Part shown: in pieces, positions 8,849 to 18,299 of the stretch
How the letters are laid out: the number at the start of each line of letters is the position of its first letter
Position numbering within the stretch: the stretch's first letter is position 1
Assembly: GCF_000423565.1 (NCBI RefSeq)
Contig: NZ_AUIF01000010.1
Span: 293,573-357,572, forward strand
DNA: 64,000 bases
Source: Runella zeae DSM 19591
GTDB taxonomy: Bacteria > Bacteroidota > Bacteroidia > Cytophagales > Spirosomataceae
Reading direction: 5' to 3'
Notes under the pieces: generated by a model
Seen by the model: the letters and a program-made list of their open reading frames with translations, nothing else
Database searches by the model: none
What the model was told of the DNA's origin: nothing
Program-made: the position numbers and the translations under genes

Positions 8849-9457
8849 TTATTTCTTAGCAGGAGCAGCAGCTTTATCTTTATACTCTTTGTTAAGTCCT
8901 TCCACAATTTTTTTGGTCACGTCTAAGCTGGCATCCGCAAACAAAATTCCACCACCTTTGCTATATCCTAATACAAACTCATATCCATTGTCTTTGTTGT
9001 AACGCTTGATATAATCAAAGATATTGGTGTAAAATTCTTCTGTTTTTTTGATACGCTCTTCGTCCAATTTACGCAATTGGTCGTCGCGGTACTTAGCAAT
9101 TTCTTGTTCTTCCTTTCCCAGCTGAGCTTGGGCTGCCTGAGCTTGGTCTTGCGACAAGGCTCCTTGTTGAGCACGTTGCTGAAAAAAGGCTATTTTGTTT
9201 TGAAAAGTACGGCCTTTATTTGCCAAATCATTTTCTAATTGAAAGCCTTTACTTTCAAATTCTTTCTGAAAGTCTTTGTAGTAGTCATAGTTTTTGAGCA
9301 AACTATCTGCTTGTACATAGACGATTTTTTTACCTTTTGAAGCCTCACTCACACTACTACTCCCACTATCCGACGAGTGATGTGAAAAGTGTTGATATCC
9401 TAAAAAAGCTACTGCCAAGGTCAAAACTGCATTCCAAATAAGTAGTCCGTTTTTCAC
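8849..9457 (-). CDS. OmpH/Skp family periplasmic chaperone
   Basis: The 202-residue protein has an N-terminal signal/anchor helix and a Ser-rich linker. A long charged, Gln-rich coiled coil follows (about residues 60-150, with QQGALSQDQAQAAQAQLGKEEQEIAK), and the C-terminal part reads FDYIKRYNKDNGYEFVLGYSKGGGILFADASLDVT. That is the usual end of OmpH/Skp proteins, which hold unfolded outer-membrane proteins in the periplasm. The start is a GTG (9457) because no in-frame ATG precedes the signal helix. It forms a single-gene unit with a clear terminator. Confidence 0.88.
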   Translation of the reverse strand: MKNGLLIWNAVLTLAVAFLGYQHFSHHSSDSGSSSVSEASKGKKIVYVQADSLLKNYDYYKDFQKEFESKGFQLENDLANKGRTFQNKIAFFQQRAQQGALSQDQAQAAQAQLGKEEQEIAKYRDDQLRKLDEERIKKTEEFYTNIFDYIKRYNKDNGYEFVLGYSKGGGILFADASLDVTKKIVEGLNKEYKDKAAAPAKK

Positions 9458-9605
9458 CGTAAAAATTGTTTTTAAGTTTTATGAAATTTAATGAATGTTG
9501 GTTAGCCATTAAAAAATTATTGATAAAGCAGTGATAATCAACAAAGTGACCCTTTTTTGGGAACAATGACAACACAGCGGCAAAGTTATAAATAATAGCT
9601 TACCT

Positions 9606-9655
9606 TAAAAAAAAATTCGTCTGTTGACTCGTAAAAGCTAAACAACAGACGAATT
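9606..9655 (-). terminator. Terminator of the haloperoxidase-like gene
   Basis: AATTCGTCTGTTG (9614-9626) pairs with 9643-9655. On the minus strand the stem leads into a T tract (9606-9615). It lies 26 bases after the stop of the gene ending at 9681. Confidence 0.85.
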
Positions 9656-9680
9656 CTAATGTATGTATTTGGCTAAAATA

Positions 9681-11060
9681 TCACTCTGTCCAGCGAAGCG
9701 CATTAATATTTTGTCCCATTTTACGGCCTTCTTTCAAACCAGTGTCATTGTCTTGGAAAGTATGAATCCCTCCTAAAAACCGAGAATAGGCTGATTCTTC
9801 GGCTGCCGCCCACAACGACTTAAACGAACGTGCCTTGAAATCTACGTTTCGTTTGGTATCACGCACACGACCTACATGCGAATCATCTACAAAAGCAAAA
9901 TCAGTGCCAAACAAACCTTCCATCGCCACTGCTGAAGCAGAAGACTGCGTAGAATGTCCTGACGAATAGCCTGGAAAAGGCGGTGCAGGCCAGAAAGGAA
10001 CCCACCGAGGATCTACCGCGCGGCGTATAAAAGTATAGGGACGCTCATTGTTAAAAGCATATTTACATTTCCAGCACAGCACAAAAGCATCGGCTACAGC
10101 TATACCCGTCCGGGCAAAAGCTTCAACGGCCTTATCTAGTTTGGCATTGCTAGTTTTGACCGCAATGCGAGCGATATTATAAGAGTGCCCTGGCGGCGTA
10201 AAGGTTTCACTTGGGTCGTCTGCCCACCAAACTGAAATTTCTTTTTCGAGCTGAGTAAGACTGATATTTTTCTTATAAACATCATAATATTGCTGAAAAT
10301 AGGGCGACTCTGGCTTGGTCGAAACTTCCAAAGGCAAAGGCATGGGCAGATTAGAATTAGCAGTAATAAAAGTGCGATTTCGTCCCCAATAAGGTTGCAT
10401 CGGAATCAACCGGCCGTTTTCGGTAGGCTGCCATGCCCCCGGAGCAATCGGTACTTTAAAATCGGCAGGGAAATTACGATTATACCCTTCATGCCCTCCG
10501 TCTGTTTTTGACCATTCAAAAATGGCTTTTGCTACCGATTCGCCAAAAGCCTCCGAGCGAGCTATAATCTCCTTGCTACTTTCAGCTTCAAAAGCTGTCC
10601 GGAAAGCCTGAGCCAATGAATCAACCGATTTTTTAGCAGCTTCGCTTGCATTGGGCCATAGGTTTTTGGCCATATACCACTGCCCGGCATTGGCACTTGC
10701 AGCCCAGTGGTATTCTTTCCCTGCTTCGGGTATAGGCAGGGCTTTCAAGCCGTTGAGTTGTCCTGCCAACGAACGATGCGCCTTAATACCGGGCACCACT
10801 GACTCATACATGGCTACACCAGCATACCCAAAAGCCCTCGATGCCACGGGAGGCGTGAAACCTGGCGTAAGTCGAGTAAGCTTCAAGCTCATCTCTGCCC
10901 ATTTAAGAGCTACGTCAGCATTATAAGTATCGGCACTTTTAGAAACATTGTCTGGAGTGGTAGGGTCGTTAGAAGTACGACATCCATAGATAAATAAAAT
11001 CACCAATACGAGGAGTTTCGTTTGGTTTTGGAACGGGAAAAAAAAGTATAGTTTTTTCAT
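9681..11060 (-). CDS. Vanadium-dependent haloperoxidase / PAP2-type lipoprotein
   Basis: The 459-residue protein has a lipoprotein signal (LFIYGC). The C-terminal half contains the vanadate/phosphate-binding motif set: K in CWKCKYAFNNERP, then PGYSSGHST, then SRFLGGIHTFQDNDTG. This matches the KxxxxxxRP / PSGH / SRxxxxxHxxxD signature of the PAP2-haloperoxidase superfamily. Bacteroidota members of this length are usually annotated as vanadium-dependent haloperoxidases, but phosphatase activity is equally possible. It is followed by its own terminator and preceded by a strong inverted repeat that separates it from the upstream gene. Confidence 0.85.
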   Translation of the reverse strand: MKKLYFFFPFQNQTKLLVLVILFIYGCRTSNDPTTPDNVSKSADTYNADVALKWAEMSLKLTRLTPGFTPPVASRAFGYAGVAMYESVVPGIKAHRSLAGQLNGLKALPIPEAGKEYHWAASANAGQWYMAKNLWPNASEAAKKSVDSLAQAFRTAFEAESSKEIIARSEAFGESVAKAIFEWSKTDGGHEGYNRNFPADFKVPIAPGAWQPTENGRLIPMQPYWGRNRTFITANSNLPMPLPLEVSTKPESPYFQQYYDVYKKNISLTQLEKEISVWWADDPSETFTPPGHSYNIARIAVKTSNAKLDKAVEAFARTGIAVADAFVLCWKCKYAFNNERPYTFIRRAVDPRWVPFWPAPPFPGYSSGHSTQSSASAVAMEGLFGTDFAFVDDSHVGRVRDTKRNVDFKARSFKSLWAAAEESAYSRFLGGIHTFQDNDTGLKEGRKMGQNINALRWTE

Positions 11061-11100
11061 ACCTTAATGTCGTAAAACAAACTTTTGGGAAGTATCATGA

Positions 11101-11159
11101 ATACAAATAGCCCAGTTCAAAAACAATGCCAATTTGTTTTTGAACTGGGCTATTTGTAT
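11101..11159 (-). terminator. 26-bp perfect inverted repeat between two minus-strand genes
   Basis: Bases 11101-11126 are perfectly complementary to 11134-11159, leaving a 7-base loop. It lies just after the carbonic-anhydrase-like gene (stop at 11177), so it probably ends the glmM-gammaCA transcript. No T tract follows on the minus strand, so processing or mRNA protection are alternative roles. Confidence 0.7.
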
Positions 11160-11176
11160 CTCTAAGTATTAAATTA

Positions 11177-11674
11177 TCAGTCTATTAGTGGATATTCTCC
11201 ATTGGCATGTTTACGGCCCATTTCTACGTAATGAGCCGCGCTTTCAAGAAGTTTGTGCGCATGGTGTTCAGGAATCTGTTTTACTATTTTGGCTGGCACA
11301 CCTAATACCATCGAATAGTCTGGCACTTGCATCCCTTCAGTCACCAGCGCATGAGCTCCAATGATACAAAACTTACCGATCTGCGCATTGTTGAGAATCG
11401 TGGCTCTCATTCCTACTAAAGAGCCATTACCTACTACGGCACCGTGAACAATAGCTCCATGCCCTACCGTAACATCATCTCCAATGATAGTGGGAGATCC
11501 TAAATCAGCATGCAGAACGGCCGTGTCTTGAATATTGGTGCGGTCACCTATTATTATTTTTTCGACATCTGCCCGTATTACTGCTCCATACCACACCGAA
11601 CTACTTTCGCCCAACGTAACCTCCCCCATCACTGAGGCAGTGGGTGCAATAAAGACGGCTTTGTGTTTTTTCAT
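11177..11674 (-). CDS. Gamma carbonic anhydrase family protein (YrdA/PaaY-like)
   Basis: The 165-residue protein is a left-handed beta-helix of hexapeptide repeats (for example SVWYGAVIRADVEKIIIGDRTNIQD, TIIGDDVTVGHGAIVHGA, NGSLVGMRATILN), ending in a short alpha helix. The family's metal-binding histidines are represented by H84-type positions in VGHGAIVHG and the GAH in IIGAHALVTEG. Gamma-CA-like proteins form trimers; many have carbonic anhydrase-like metal sites but untested activity. It starts 12 bases after glmM and is very likely co-transcribed with it. Confidence 0.88.
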   Translation of the reverse strand: MKKHKAVFIAPTASVMGEVTLGESSSVWYGAVIRADVEKIIIGDRTNIQDTAVLHADLGSPTIIGDDVTVGHGAIVHGAVVGNGSLVGMRATILNNAQIGKFCIIGAHALVTEGMQVPDYSMVLGVPAKIVKQIPEHHAHKLLESAAHYVEMGRKHANGEYPLID

Positions 11675-11685
11675 TCAAAAACAAG

Positions 11686-13077
11686 CTAATGAATTACTTC
11701 CTTAATATCTGAGATTATTTTTTGGGCCAGATAGTCGGCAGTGGCCGCTGTTTCAGATTCCGAATAAATCCGAATAATGGGTTCGGTATTAGATTTACGA
11801 AGATGAACCCATTCTTTATCAAACTCAATCTTCACTCCGTCAATGCTATTGACAGGGTTTTTGGCGTATTTCTGTTTGATTTTCTCTAAAACAAGATCTA
11901 CATCTATATCAGGAGTAAGCTCTATTTTGTTTTTTGAAATATGATAATTGGGATAGATTCTTCGCAGGATTGAGATAGATTTTCCAAATTTGGCTAAATG
12001 ACTCAAAAACAAAGCGATTCCCACGAGTGCATCTCTACCATAATGCAAAGCGGGATAAATAATCCCCCCATTGCCTTCACCTCCAATGACCGCATTTTGA
12101 GCCTTCATCATTTCGACTACATTGACTTCACCTACCGCCGACGCAAAGTACTGCGCTCCCGCTTTGAGTGTCACATCTCGCAGTGCGCCGGTAGAAGAAA
12201 GATTAGAAACGGTATTGCCTAGGGTATGTTTGAGTACATAATCGGCCACTGATACAAGGGTATATTCTTCGCCAAAAGCCGTACCATCTTCGCAAATTAA
12301 CGCCAAGCGATCTACGTCAGGGTCTACAACAATTCCTAAATCATAATCGCCGCGCTTGAGTTCATGGCTAATTTCAATCAGATTTTCGGGAAGAGGTTCG
12401 GGATTATGCGCAAAGTCGCCAGTAGGGTCACAATTGATGAGCTTGATGTTTTCTTTTTTTACGCCCAATGCTTCCAATAACAACGGAATCGCAATTCCTC
12501 CCGTAGAATTGACGGCATCAACGGCTATTTTGAAATTTTTGGCCGTAATCGCTTCTTTGTCTACCAAAGGAAGCGCCAAAATCATGTCTATATGCTTTTG
12601 GAAATAAGAATGATCAACGACATATTTTCCTAGCTTGCGTACTTCTACAAAATCAAAATCCTCGGCTTCTGCCAACGCCAATACTTCGGCACCATCTTCA
12701 CCCGAAATAAACTCACCTTGACCATTCAGAAGTTTGAGGGCATTCCATTGGATAGGATTATGGCTCGCTGTAAGAATAATACCTCCTACCGCCCCTTCAA
12801 GAGGAACGGCGATTTCGACAGTAGGGGTAGTAGAAAGGCCCAAATCGATCACATTCAGCCCTACACCTTGTAGAGTAGAAACTACCAATTTGCTTACCAT
12901 ATCTCCCGAAAGGCGAGCGTCTCGTCCAACAACAATTGTATGACTCGTGGGATTTTTGCGTTTGAGCCAAGTCCCAAAGGCGGCAGAAAACTTCACTACA
13001 TCAATGGGTGTTAGCGAATCGCCTGTTTTGCCCCCGATTGTACCACGAATACCAGAAATAGATTTGATTAAGGCCAC
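11686..13077 (-). CDS. glmM: Phosphoglucosamine mutase (alpha-D-phosphohexomutase family)
   Basis: The 463-residue protein has all four regions of the phosphohexomutase fold: the phosphoserine loop TASHNPIQWN (Ser105), the metal loop DPDVDRLA (about 252-259), the sugar-specificity loop GGEGNGG, and the phosphate-binding C-terminal loop RKSNTEPIIRIY. GlmM converts glucosamine-6-phosphate to glucosamine-1-phosphate for UDP-GlcNAc and peptidoglycan/LPS synthesis. Bacteroidota members may also act on other phosphohexoses. The start is a GTG (13077), since no in-frame ATG fits the family N-terminus MALIKSISGIRGT. Confidence 0.92.
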   Translation of the reverse strand: MALIKSISGIRGTIGGKTGDSLTPIDVVKFSAAFGTWLKRKNPTSHTIVVGRDARLSGDMVSKLVVSTLQGVGLNVIDLGLSTTPTVEIAVPLEGAVGGIILTASHNPIQWNALKLLNGQGEFISGEDGAEVLALAEAEDFDFVEVRKLGKYVVDHSYFQKHIDMILALPLVDKEAITAKNFKIAVDAVNSTGGIAIPLLLEALGVKKENIKLINCDPTGDFAHNPEPLPENLIEISHELKRGDYDLGIVVDPDVDRLALICEDGTAFGEEYTLVSVADYVLKHTLGNTVSNLSSTGALRDVTLKAGAQYFASAVGEVNVVEMMKAQNAVIGGEGNGGIIYPALHYGRDALVGIALFLSHLAKFGKSISILRRIYPNYHISKNKIELTPDIDVDLVLEKIKQKYAKNPVNSIDGVKIEFDKEWVHLRKSNTEPIIRIYSESETAATADYLAQKIISDIKEVIH

Positions 13078-13318
13078 TTTTAAAATCTGCTTTATGATGG
13101 ATTAATGACAGGCTCAAAAGTAGTAATTTTTAAAGACAAATAGACGACTGTTGCAAAATCGCCGTACTTTTACGAAGTTCGCTCTACAAAGTAGTAGCTA
13201 CCCTAGCGATTTATTACTTTTTTCATTTTTGAAAAGCAACATTATTTTTCAAATCAAACTTTCCCATTGTTTTCTCTATATTTCAAATCAAACCATCAAT
13301 CATCAAACTTTTAAAATC

Positions 13319-13756
13319 ATGCGTAAGTGGGTTTTCTTAACGATTTTTCTGCTCATTGTAGGTGGTATTTTGTACTATGTTTCATTTGGGTCTTTTAGTG
13401 ATGGTACCCGTGTAGGGTCGTTGGTAAAAATCAGCCGACGCGGTTATATTTTCAAAACTCACGAAGGGCAATTGATGGTAGGAGGTATGTCGGATGGTAC
13501 TGGTACCTTTAATTCTACCACCTGGGATTTTTCGGTAGATGATGATAATAAAGAAGCACTGGAAGCACTCAACCAATCACAACGAACAGGACAACGGGTG
13601 TCTGTCCATTATGAAGAAAAATTTTTCCAACTTCCTTGGAATGGCGATACTAAGTACTTTGTGGTGAGCGTAGAATTGATACCTCAGCAAGTTCAACCTA
13701 TCATACCCACCCCTCGTCCCCAACCCGTACAACCTGATAGCGATAACTCAATCTAA
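13319..13756 (+). CDS. Hypothetical membrane-anchored protein, 145 aa
   Basis: I start it at the ATG 13319 (MRKWVFLT). A further 56 codons upstream are open but low-complexity and not convincing. One N-terminal membrane helix (about 4-22) is followed by a small globular domain with GTRVGSLVKISRRGYIFKTHEGQLMVGG and a proline-rich end (PTPRPQPVQPD). Similar Bacteroidota proteins exist as uncharacterised (sometimes mislabelled) entries. No enzyme motif is visible. It starts a plus-strand run divergent from glmM. Confidence 0.75.
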   Translation: MRKWVFLTIFLLIVGGILYYVSFGSFSDGTRVGSLVKISRRGYIFKTHEGQLMVGGMSDGTGTFNSTTWDFSVDDDNKEALEALNQSQRTGQRVSVHYEEKFFQLPWNGDTKYFVVSVELIPQQVQPIIPTPRPQPVQPDSDNSI

Positions 13757-13795
13757 AATTTTTAGCTCTTTTTTATTGGCTGTGTTTTGAATATT

Positions 13796-15400
13796 ATGCG
13801 TATTAATTGGCTCGGTTTCCTTATTATACTTATTGCGGGGGTTATTCTCGTACATAATCTAAGTGCTTGGAAAGATGTTGAATTTGGCGATGAAACTACC
13901 TATTTAGGTTCGGGGCTAGCCTTCTCTATCCCTTTCAAAGGGGGGGCACAATGGGGGCCGCTTTATGCAGCATGGTATGCTTTGTGGCATCTGTTCATTC
14001 CCAATGCCCTAGATTTATATTATTTTAATTGGGGCTTATTGAGCATTTTGGCGGGGCTTGTGGTCTTTTTATTTTTTCGCTCCCAAGCGCTCCCTTTCTG
14101 GGCGAGCCTTTGGTTGGCAATTCTGTTTTTGTATTCTACCCAAAATCTACCTCTCAACCCCAAAATCTCCATCGCTCCCTTTTGCTTGATTGTAGGTACT
14201 TTGGCAGCTATTTACTTCAACGCCCAGTTTTGGCCCAAATCTTTCCAGTTTCTTTTGGTTTCGTTGATAGGGCTGGTATGTGCATATATCCGCCCTGAGT
14301 TTTATGTGTCATTTCTTTTAGGCCTGATACTAAGCATTTTTTGGATATGGAAAGAAAGAATGCTCGTACACAAAGCATTTTGGGGCATTATAGTTACATT
14401 TGGTGTACTTGTTGTTTTGCTGCATGTGTTATTTGAAAATCCTCTTTTTAGTGGAGATAGTAGCCGTAGTGCCGTAGCTTTTCAGCAACATTTCATTGTA
14501 AACTACTCAGCTTGGCAGCACCAACCCGAACCAAGTACGATAGAAGCTCAGCTCAAGTTGTTTCATCAAGTACTAGGCGAGGATGTCAATACCTTCACCG
14601 ATGCGCTTGTGCATCAGCCTTCATGGGCTTTCAAGCATGTATTTACTAATCTCGTTCATACCCTTACCGCCAACCTTCACAATGTGGTTGATACTTTTTA
14701 TCATACACTTTTTAGGGGTTGGTACTCTCCTTGGCGAACCGTATTGGCGGGCATTTTTGTGATTTTAGGTTTGAGTTTCATCAACTATCGTAATACGTGG
14801 CAAAACCTCCAAAAGTCGCCCTTTGACTTATGGGGATTTATCGCCTTGATTGTTCTTATTTTACCCACTCTTATTGCCACTTTGCTTATTTATCCTCGTA
14901 CACATTATTTAGTTTTCCATTTGATTTTAATTTTATGGCTACTGACCTATCTTCTTAATACTCTTTCGTTTAGAAAAATAGCCCTTTGGCCTGTCAATGC
15001 CCAAACCATCTTTTTGACAAGTGCACTGGTATTGTTTTTAGGAATAAAAGTGTGGGAATATCATCAGCCAAAATCCACCCCTTCTGCCGACAATGTACGT
15101 TTTGTTACTAAAATCGCCCCTAAAACCCGTCTTCGGGTACTAGAACGCGATTGGTATCGGGTGTTTTTGAAAGAAAGTTCTGACTGGATACATGTGGAAG
15201 AATATACCTCCAAAAACTTCTCAAACTTTGTGAAGGAAAAGGATGTCAATTTTATCCTGATGACTCACGATATGCAAGCCTATTTCGAGAAAGACGAAGG
15301 CTTTCAAACATTTTTAAAGAATCACTCCGCTGAGGGTTTCACCAAGCTTAAAACCAATTCAGAAGGGGATTATTTACTTATCAAAAAAACAGTTTTATGA
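13796..15400 (+). CDS. Polytopic membrane protein, glycosyltransferase C/ArnT-like
   Basis: About 534 residues from the ATG at 13796 (a TTG three codons earlier is possible). It has 9-11 hydrophobic helices and a first extracytoplasmic loop containing FGDETTYLGSGLAF, whose acidic pair resembles the catalytic loop of GT-C/PMT-type glycosyltransferases. A C-terminal soluble domain (about 430-534) follows. This suggests transfer of a lipid-linked sugar on the outer face of the membrane, but the assignment rests on topology and one loop. It overlaps the following hydrolase gene by 4 bases (ATGA), so the two are translationally coupled. Confidence 0.7.
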   Translation: MRINWLGFLIILIAGVILVHNLSAWKDVEFGDETTYLGSGLAFSIPFKGGAQWGPLYAAWYALWHLFIPNALDLYYFNWGLLSILAGLVVFLFFRSQALPFWASLWLAILFLYSTQNLPLNPKISIAPFCLIVGTLAAIYFNAQFWPKSFQFLLVSLIGLVCAYIRPEFYVSFLLGLILSIFWIWKERMLVHKAFWGIIVTFGVLVVLLHVLFENPLFSGDSSRSAVAFQQHFIVNYSAWQHQPEPSTIEAQLKLFHQVLGEDVNTFTDALVHQPSWAFKHVFTNLVHTLTANLHNVVDTFYHTLFRGWYSPWRTVLAGIFVILGLSFINYRNTWQNLQKSPFDLWGFIALIVLILPTLIATLLIYPRTHYLVFHLILILWLLTYLLNTLSFRKIALWPVNAQTIFLTSALVLFLGIKVWEYHQPKSTPSADNVRFVTKIAPKTRLRVLERDWYRVFLKESSDWIHVEEYTSKNFSNFVKEKDVNFILMTHDMQAYFEKDEGFQTFLKNHSAEGFTKLKTNSEGDYLLIKKTVL

Positions 15401-17268
15401 AATCTCTTCTCTTCATCTACGGACTTATTTTTTGCTCTTTAAACGCTTTTTCACAGGTAGAATGGGTCAAAGAAAATTATCAAAAAGCCGAATATGACAT
15501 TCCGATGCGTGATGGCGTTAAGCTTCATACGATTGTGTATTCGCCCAAAGACGCTTCCAAATCTTATCCTTTTTTGATGCAACGCACTTGCTACAGCGTG
15601 GCACCTTATGGAGTAGATAAATATGCAGGCAGACTAGGCCCCAACAAATTTTTGATGGAAGACAAATACATTTTTGTGTATCAAGATGTGCGAGGCCGCT
15701 ACATGAGTGAGGGTACTTGGACCAATATGACGCCCCAAATCCCTAACAAAACTAGCAAAACACAAGTAGACGAATCGTCTGATACCTACGATACGATTGA
15801 GTGGCTGTTGAAAAATATCCCTAACAACAACGGAAGAGTAGGTCAATGGGGCATTAGTTACCCTGGTTTTTATACAGTAGCAGGAGCATTAAGTCAACAC
15901 CCCGCCTTGAAGGCGTCTTCTCCGCAAGCGCCTGTTTCTGATTTCTTTTTTGACGATTTTCACCACAATGGTGCTTTTACGCAAGGTTATTTTATGACAT
16001 TTCCGGTTTTTGGTATCCAACATCCCAAGCCCACGACCGACAATTGGTGGCTCTCAGGAATGATACAGCCCAAAACCAAGGACGGTTACCAATTTAACCT
16101 AGACTTAGGGCCTCTCAAAAATTTTGACAAGTATTATAAAGACAATTTTTTTTGGCAAGAACACAAAGACCATCCAAACTATGATGAATTCTGGCAAAAA
16201 AGAAGCATTGTCCCTCATCTCAAAAATGTCAAACATGCTATCATGACTGTGGGTGGGTGGTTTGATGCGGAAGATTTGTATGGCCCACTCACTGTTTACA
16301 AAACCCTTGAGCGCAACAATCCCGGCACTTACAATACCCTTGTGATGGGGCCTTTCGGACACGGTCGTTGGTCACAAGAAACAGGGCATACCCTCCACAG
16401 CAACGTTTATTTTGGGGATAGTGTCGCTACTTTTTATCAGCGCGAAATAGAAACTACTTTTTTTCATCATTTCTTAAAAGGAGCTGCTGATGGCAAAACG
16501 GGCCTGCCGGATGCATACCTATTTGATACTGGCAAAAAAGTATGGGAAAAATTTGAGCAGTGGCCTACCAACAAAAGTGCGAAAAAGACGCTTTATTTTC
16601 AGCCTAATAGAAAATTAGCTTTCGAAGCTCCCAAAGCCAATGCTTCTTTTAGCGAATACATCAGCGATCCTCTCAAGCCAGTCCCTTACGTAGAAGACAA
16701 TACCCAAACCTTGGGATTCACCCCGTTCAATTATATGTCGGACGACCAACGATTTGCGGCCCGACGTACGGATGTACTTGTGTTTGAGACGGAACCTTTG
16801 ACAGAAGACATGACACTGGGGGGCGAAATAACCGTCAAACTCAAAGCCAGCACTACCGGTAGCGATGCCGATTTTTTTGTAAAGCTTATTGATGTATATC
16901 CTGGCGAGGAACCCAATCATGCCTATATGCCTCACAAAAACGTGATTTTGAGCAATTATCATCAAATGGTAAGAAGCGAAATCATGCGGGCGCGTTTTCG
17001 TAATTCATTTGAAAAACCCGAACCACTTACCTCCAATAAAGTCACAGACATCCAATTCCGTTTGCAAGATGTACTGCATACTTTCAAAAAAGGGCATCGT
17101 ATCCAAGTTCAAGTACAAAGCACTGCGTTTCCGCTGTTTGACCGCAATCCGCAGAAGTATGTTCCTAATATATACTTAGCTGATGAAAAGGATTTTATTA
17201 AAGCAACTCATCGAGTATATCATCAAGCCAACTCTGCCAGTGGAATCGAAGTTGAAATTTTAAAGTAA
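15397..17268 (+). CDS. CocE/NonD family serine hydrolase, secreted
   Basis: The 623-residue protein begins with a signal peptide (1-19). An alpha/beta-hydrolase core carries the nucleophile in GQWGISYPGFY (Ser154), and the conserved YDTIEWLLKN, VGGWFDAEDLYGPL and GPFGHGRW segments hold the acid and histidine. A C-terminal beta-sandwich (from about 430) contains TLGGEITVKLKASTTGSDADFFVKLIDV. This is the CocE / X-Pro dipeptidyl-peptidase S15-like family, with secreted acyl or peptide hydrolases such as glutaryl-7-ACA acylases. Substrate unknown. It is coupled to the upstream membrane protein by a 4-base overlap. Confidence 0.9.
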   Translation: MKSLLFIYGLIFCSLNAFSQVEWVKENYQKAEYDIPMRDGVKLHTIVYSPKDASKSYPFLMQRTCYSVAPYGVDKYAGRLGPNKFLMEDKYIFVYQDVRGRYMSEGTWTNMTPQIPNKTSKTQVDESSDTYDTIEWLLKNIPNNNGRVGQWGISYPGFYTVAGALSQHPALKASSPQAPVSDFFFDDFHHNGAFTQGYFMTFPVFGIQHPKPTTDNWWLSGMIQPKTKDGYQFNLDLGPLKNFDKYYKDNFFWQEHKDHPNYDEFWQKRSIVPHLKNVKHAIMTVGGWFDAEDLYGPLTVYKTLERNNPGTYNTLVMGPFGHGRWSQETGHTLHSNVYFGDSVATFYQREIETTFFHHFLKGAADGKTGLPDAYLFDTGKKVWEKFEQWPTNKSAKKTLYFQPNRKLAFEAPKANASFSEYISDPLKPVPYVEDNTQTLGFTPFNYMSDDQRFAARRTDVLVFETEPLTEDMTLGGEITVKLKASTTGSDADFFVKLIDVYPGEEPNHAYMPHKNVILSNYHQMVRSEIMRARFRNSFEKPEPLTSNKVTDIQFRLQDVLHTFKKGHRIQVQVQSTAFPLFDRNPQKYVPNIYLADEKDFIKATHRVYHQANSASGIEVEILK

Positions 17269-17274
17269 TCCTCT

Positions 17275-18249
17275 ATGAAAGCGCTTTTGTGTAAGCAATA
17301 TGGTTCTCCTGAAAGCTTAGTGTTGGATGACGTGCCTACGCCTTCTATCTCCAACAAGCAAGTCTTGATTTCAATAAAAGCCTGTGGCGTCAACTTTCCC
17401 GATACTCTGATTATCCAAGGAAAATATCAATTTAAACCAGCGTTTCCTTTTTCGCCAGGCGGAGAGCTTGCAGGAATCGTCAAAGCACTAGGCGAAGAAG
17501 TATCTCACTTAAAGATAGGAGATAGTGTATTTGCAATGCCAGGCTGGGGAGGCTTTGCCGAAGAAACAGCAGTAGATGCGAATCGGGTTTTTCGGATGCC
17601 TGCGGGCATGGATTATACCGTAGCAGCGTCGTTTATGTACACCTACGGCACCTCGTACCATGCGCTTAAGAATCGTGCACAGCTCCAAGCGGGCGAAACA
17701 TTGCTCGTATTGGGCGCAGCAGGGGGTGTCGGATTGGCGGCGGTCAATCTCGGCAAAATCATGGGCGCAAAAGTAATAGCTGCTGCTTCAAGTGATGAAA
17801 AGCTTGCCCTCTGTAAAGCTTATGGGGCAGATGAATGTATCAACTATCAAACGCAAGATTTGAGAGAAGCCCTTAAAAATCTGCCAGAAAGTAGCGGAGT
17901 AGATGTAGTCTATGATCCCGTAGGAGGAGCGTTTACTGAACCGGCCCTTCGATCACTCAACTGGAAAGGCCGCCACTTAGTAGTAGGTTTTGCGGCCGGC
18001 CCAATCCCTTCTATTGCTCTCAATTTAGCCTTGCTAAAAGGTTGCTCTATTATGGGTGTTTTTTGGGGAGCGTTTGTAGAAAAAGAACCCAAAGCCAACT
18101 TTCAAAATATTCAAGAATTATTTGATTTTTATCAGAGAGGAATTCTAAAACCTCATATCCAAAAAACCTACGCCTTGTCGGAAGCATCTCAAGCTTTGTA
18201 TGATTTGACCCAAAGACGAGCAATGGGCAAACTAGTAATAGTACCATAG
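17275..18249 (+). CDS. NADPH:quinone oxidoreductase-like MDR protein
   Basis: The 324-residue protein belongs to the zinc-free MDR (QOR) group. It has a GroES-like N-terminal domain (GVNFPDTLIIQGKYQFKPAFPFSPGGELAG), a Rossmann domain with LVLGAAGGVGLAAVNLGK, and a later GVDVVYDPVGG. The cysteine/histidine set of zinc alcohol dehydrogenases is absent. Such enzymes reduce quinones or enoyl/enone substrates with NADPH. It starts 6 bases after the hydrolase and ends inside the left arm of a perfect 21-bp inverted repeat. Confidence 0.9.
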   Translation: MKALLCKQYGSPESLVLDDVPTPSISNKQVLISIKACGVNFPDTLIIQGKYQFKPAFPFSPGGELAGIVKALGEEVSHLKIGDSVFAMPGWGGFAEETAVDANRVFRMPAGMDYTVAASFMYTYGTSYHALKNRAQLQAGETLLVLGAAGGVGLAAVNLGKIMGAKVIAAASSDEKLALCKAYGADECINYQTQDLREALKNLPESSGVDVVYDPVGGAFTEPALRSLNWKGRHLVVGFAAGPIPSIALNLALLKGCSIMGVFWGAFVEKEPKANFQNIQELFDFYQRGILKPHIQKTYALSEASQALYDLTQRRAMGKLVIVP

Positions 18250-18286
18250 AAAAAGGGAGCCTCTCGGCTCCCTTTTTCTATGGTAC
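18241..18286. terminator. 21-bp perfect bidirectional terminator overlapping a stop codon
   Basis: Bases 18241-18261 pair perfectly with 18266-18286 around a 4-base loop. An A5 stretch sits inside one arm and T5 in the other, so it can end transcripts from both converging genes (MDR gene, SusD gene). The left arm includes the last codons and stop (TAG, 18247-18249) of the MDR gene. Confidence 0.85.
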
Positions 18287-18299
18287 TAATTTTAAAAAT

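Noticed and set aside
13151..13318. Upstream extension of the 145-residue protein
   Set aside because: The extra 56 codons are low-complexity and place the membrane helix internally; ATG 13319 gives a normal N-terminal anchor.
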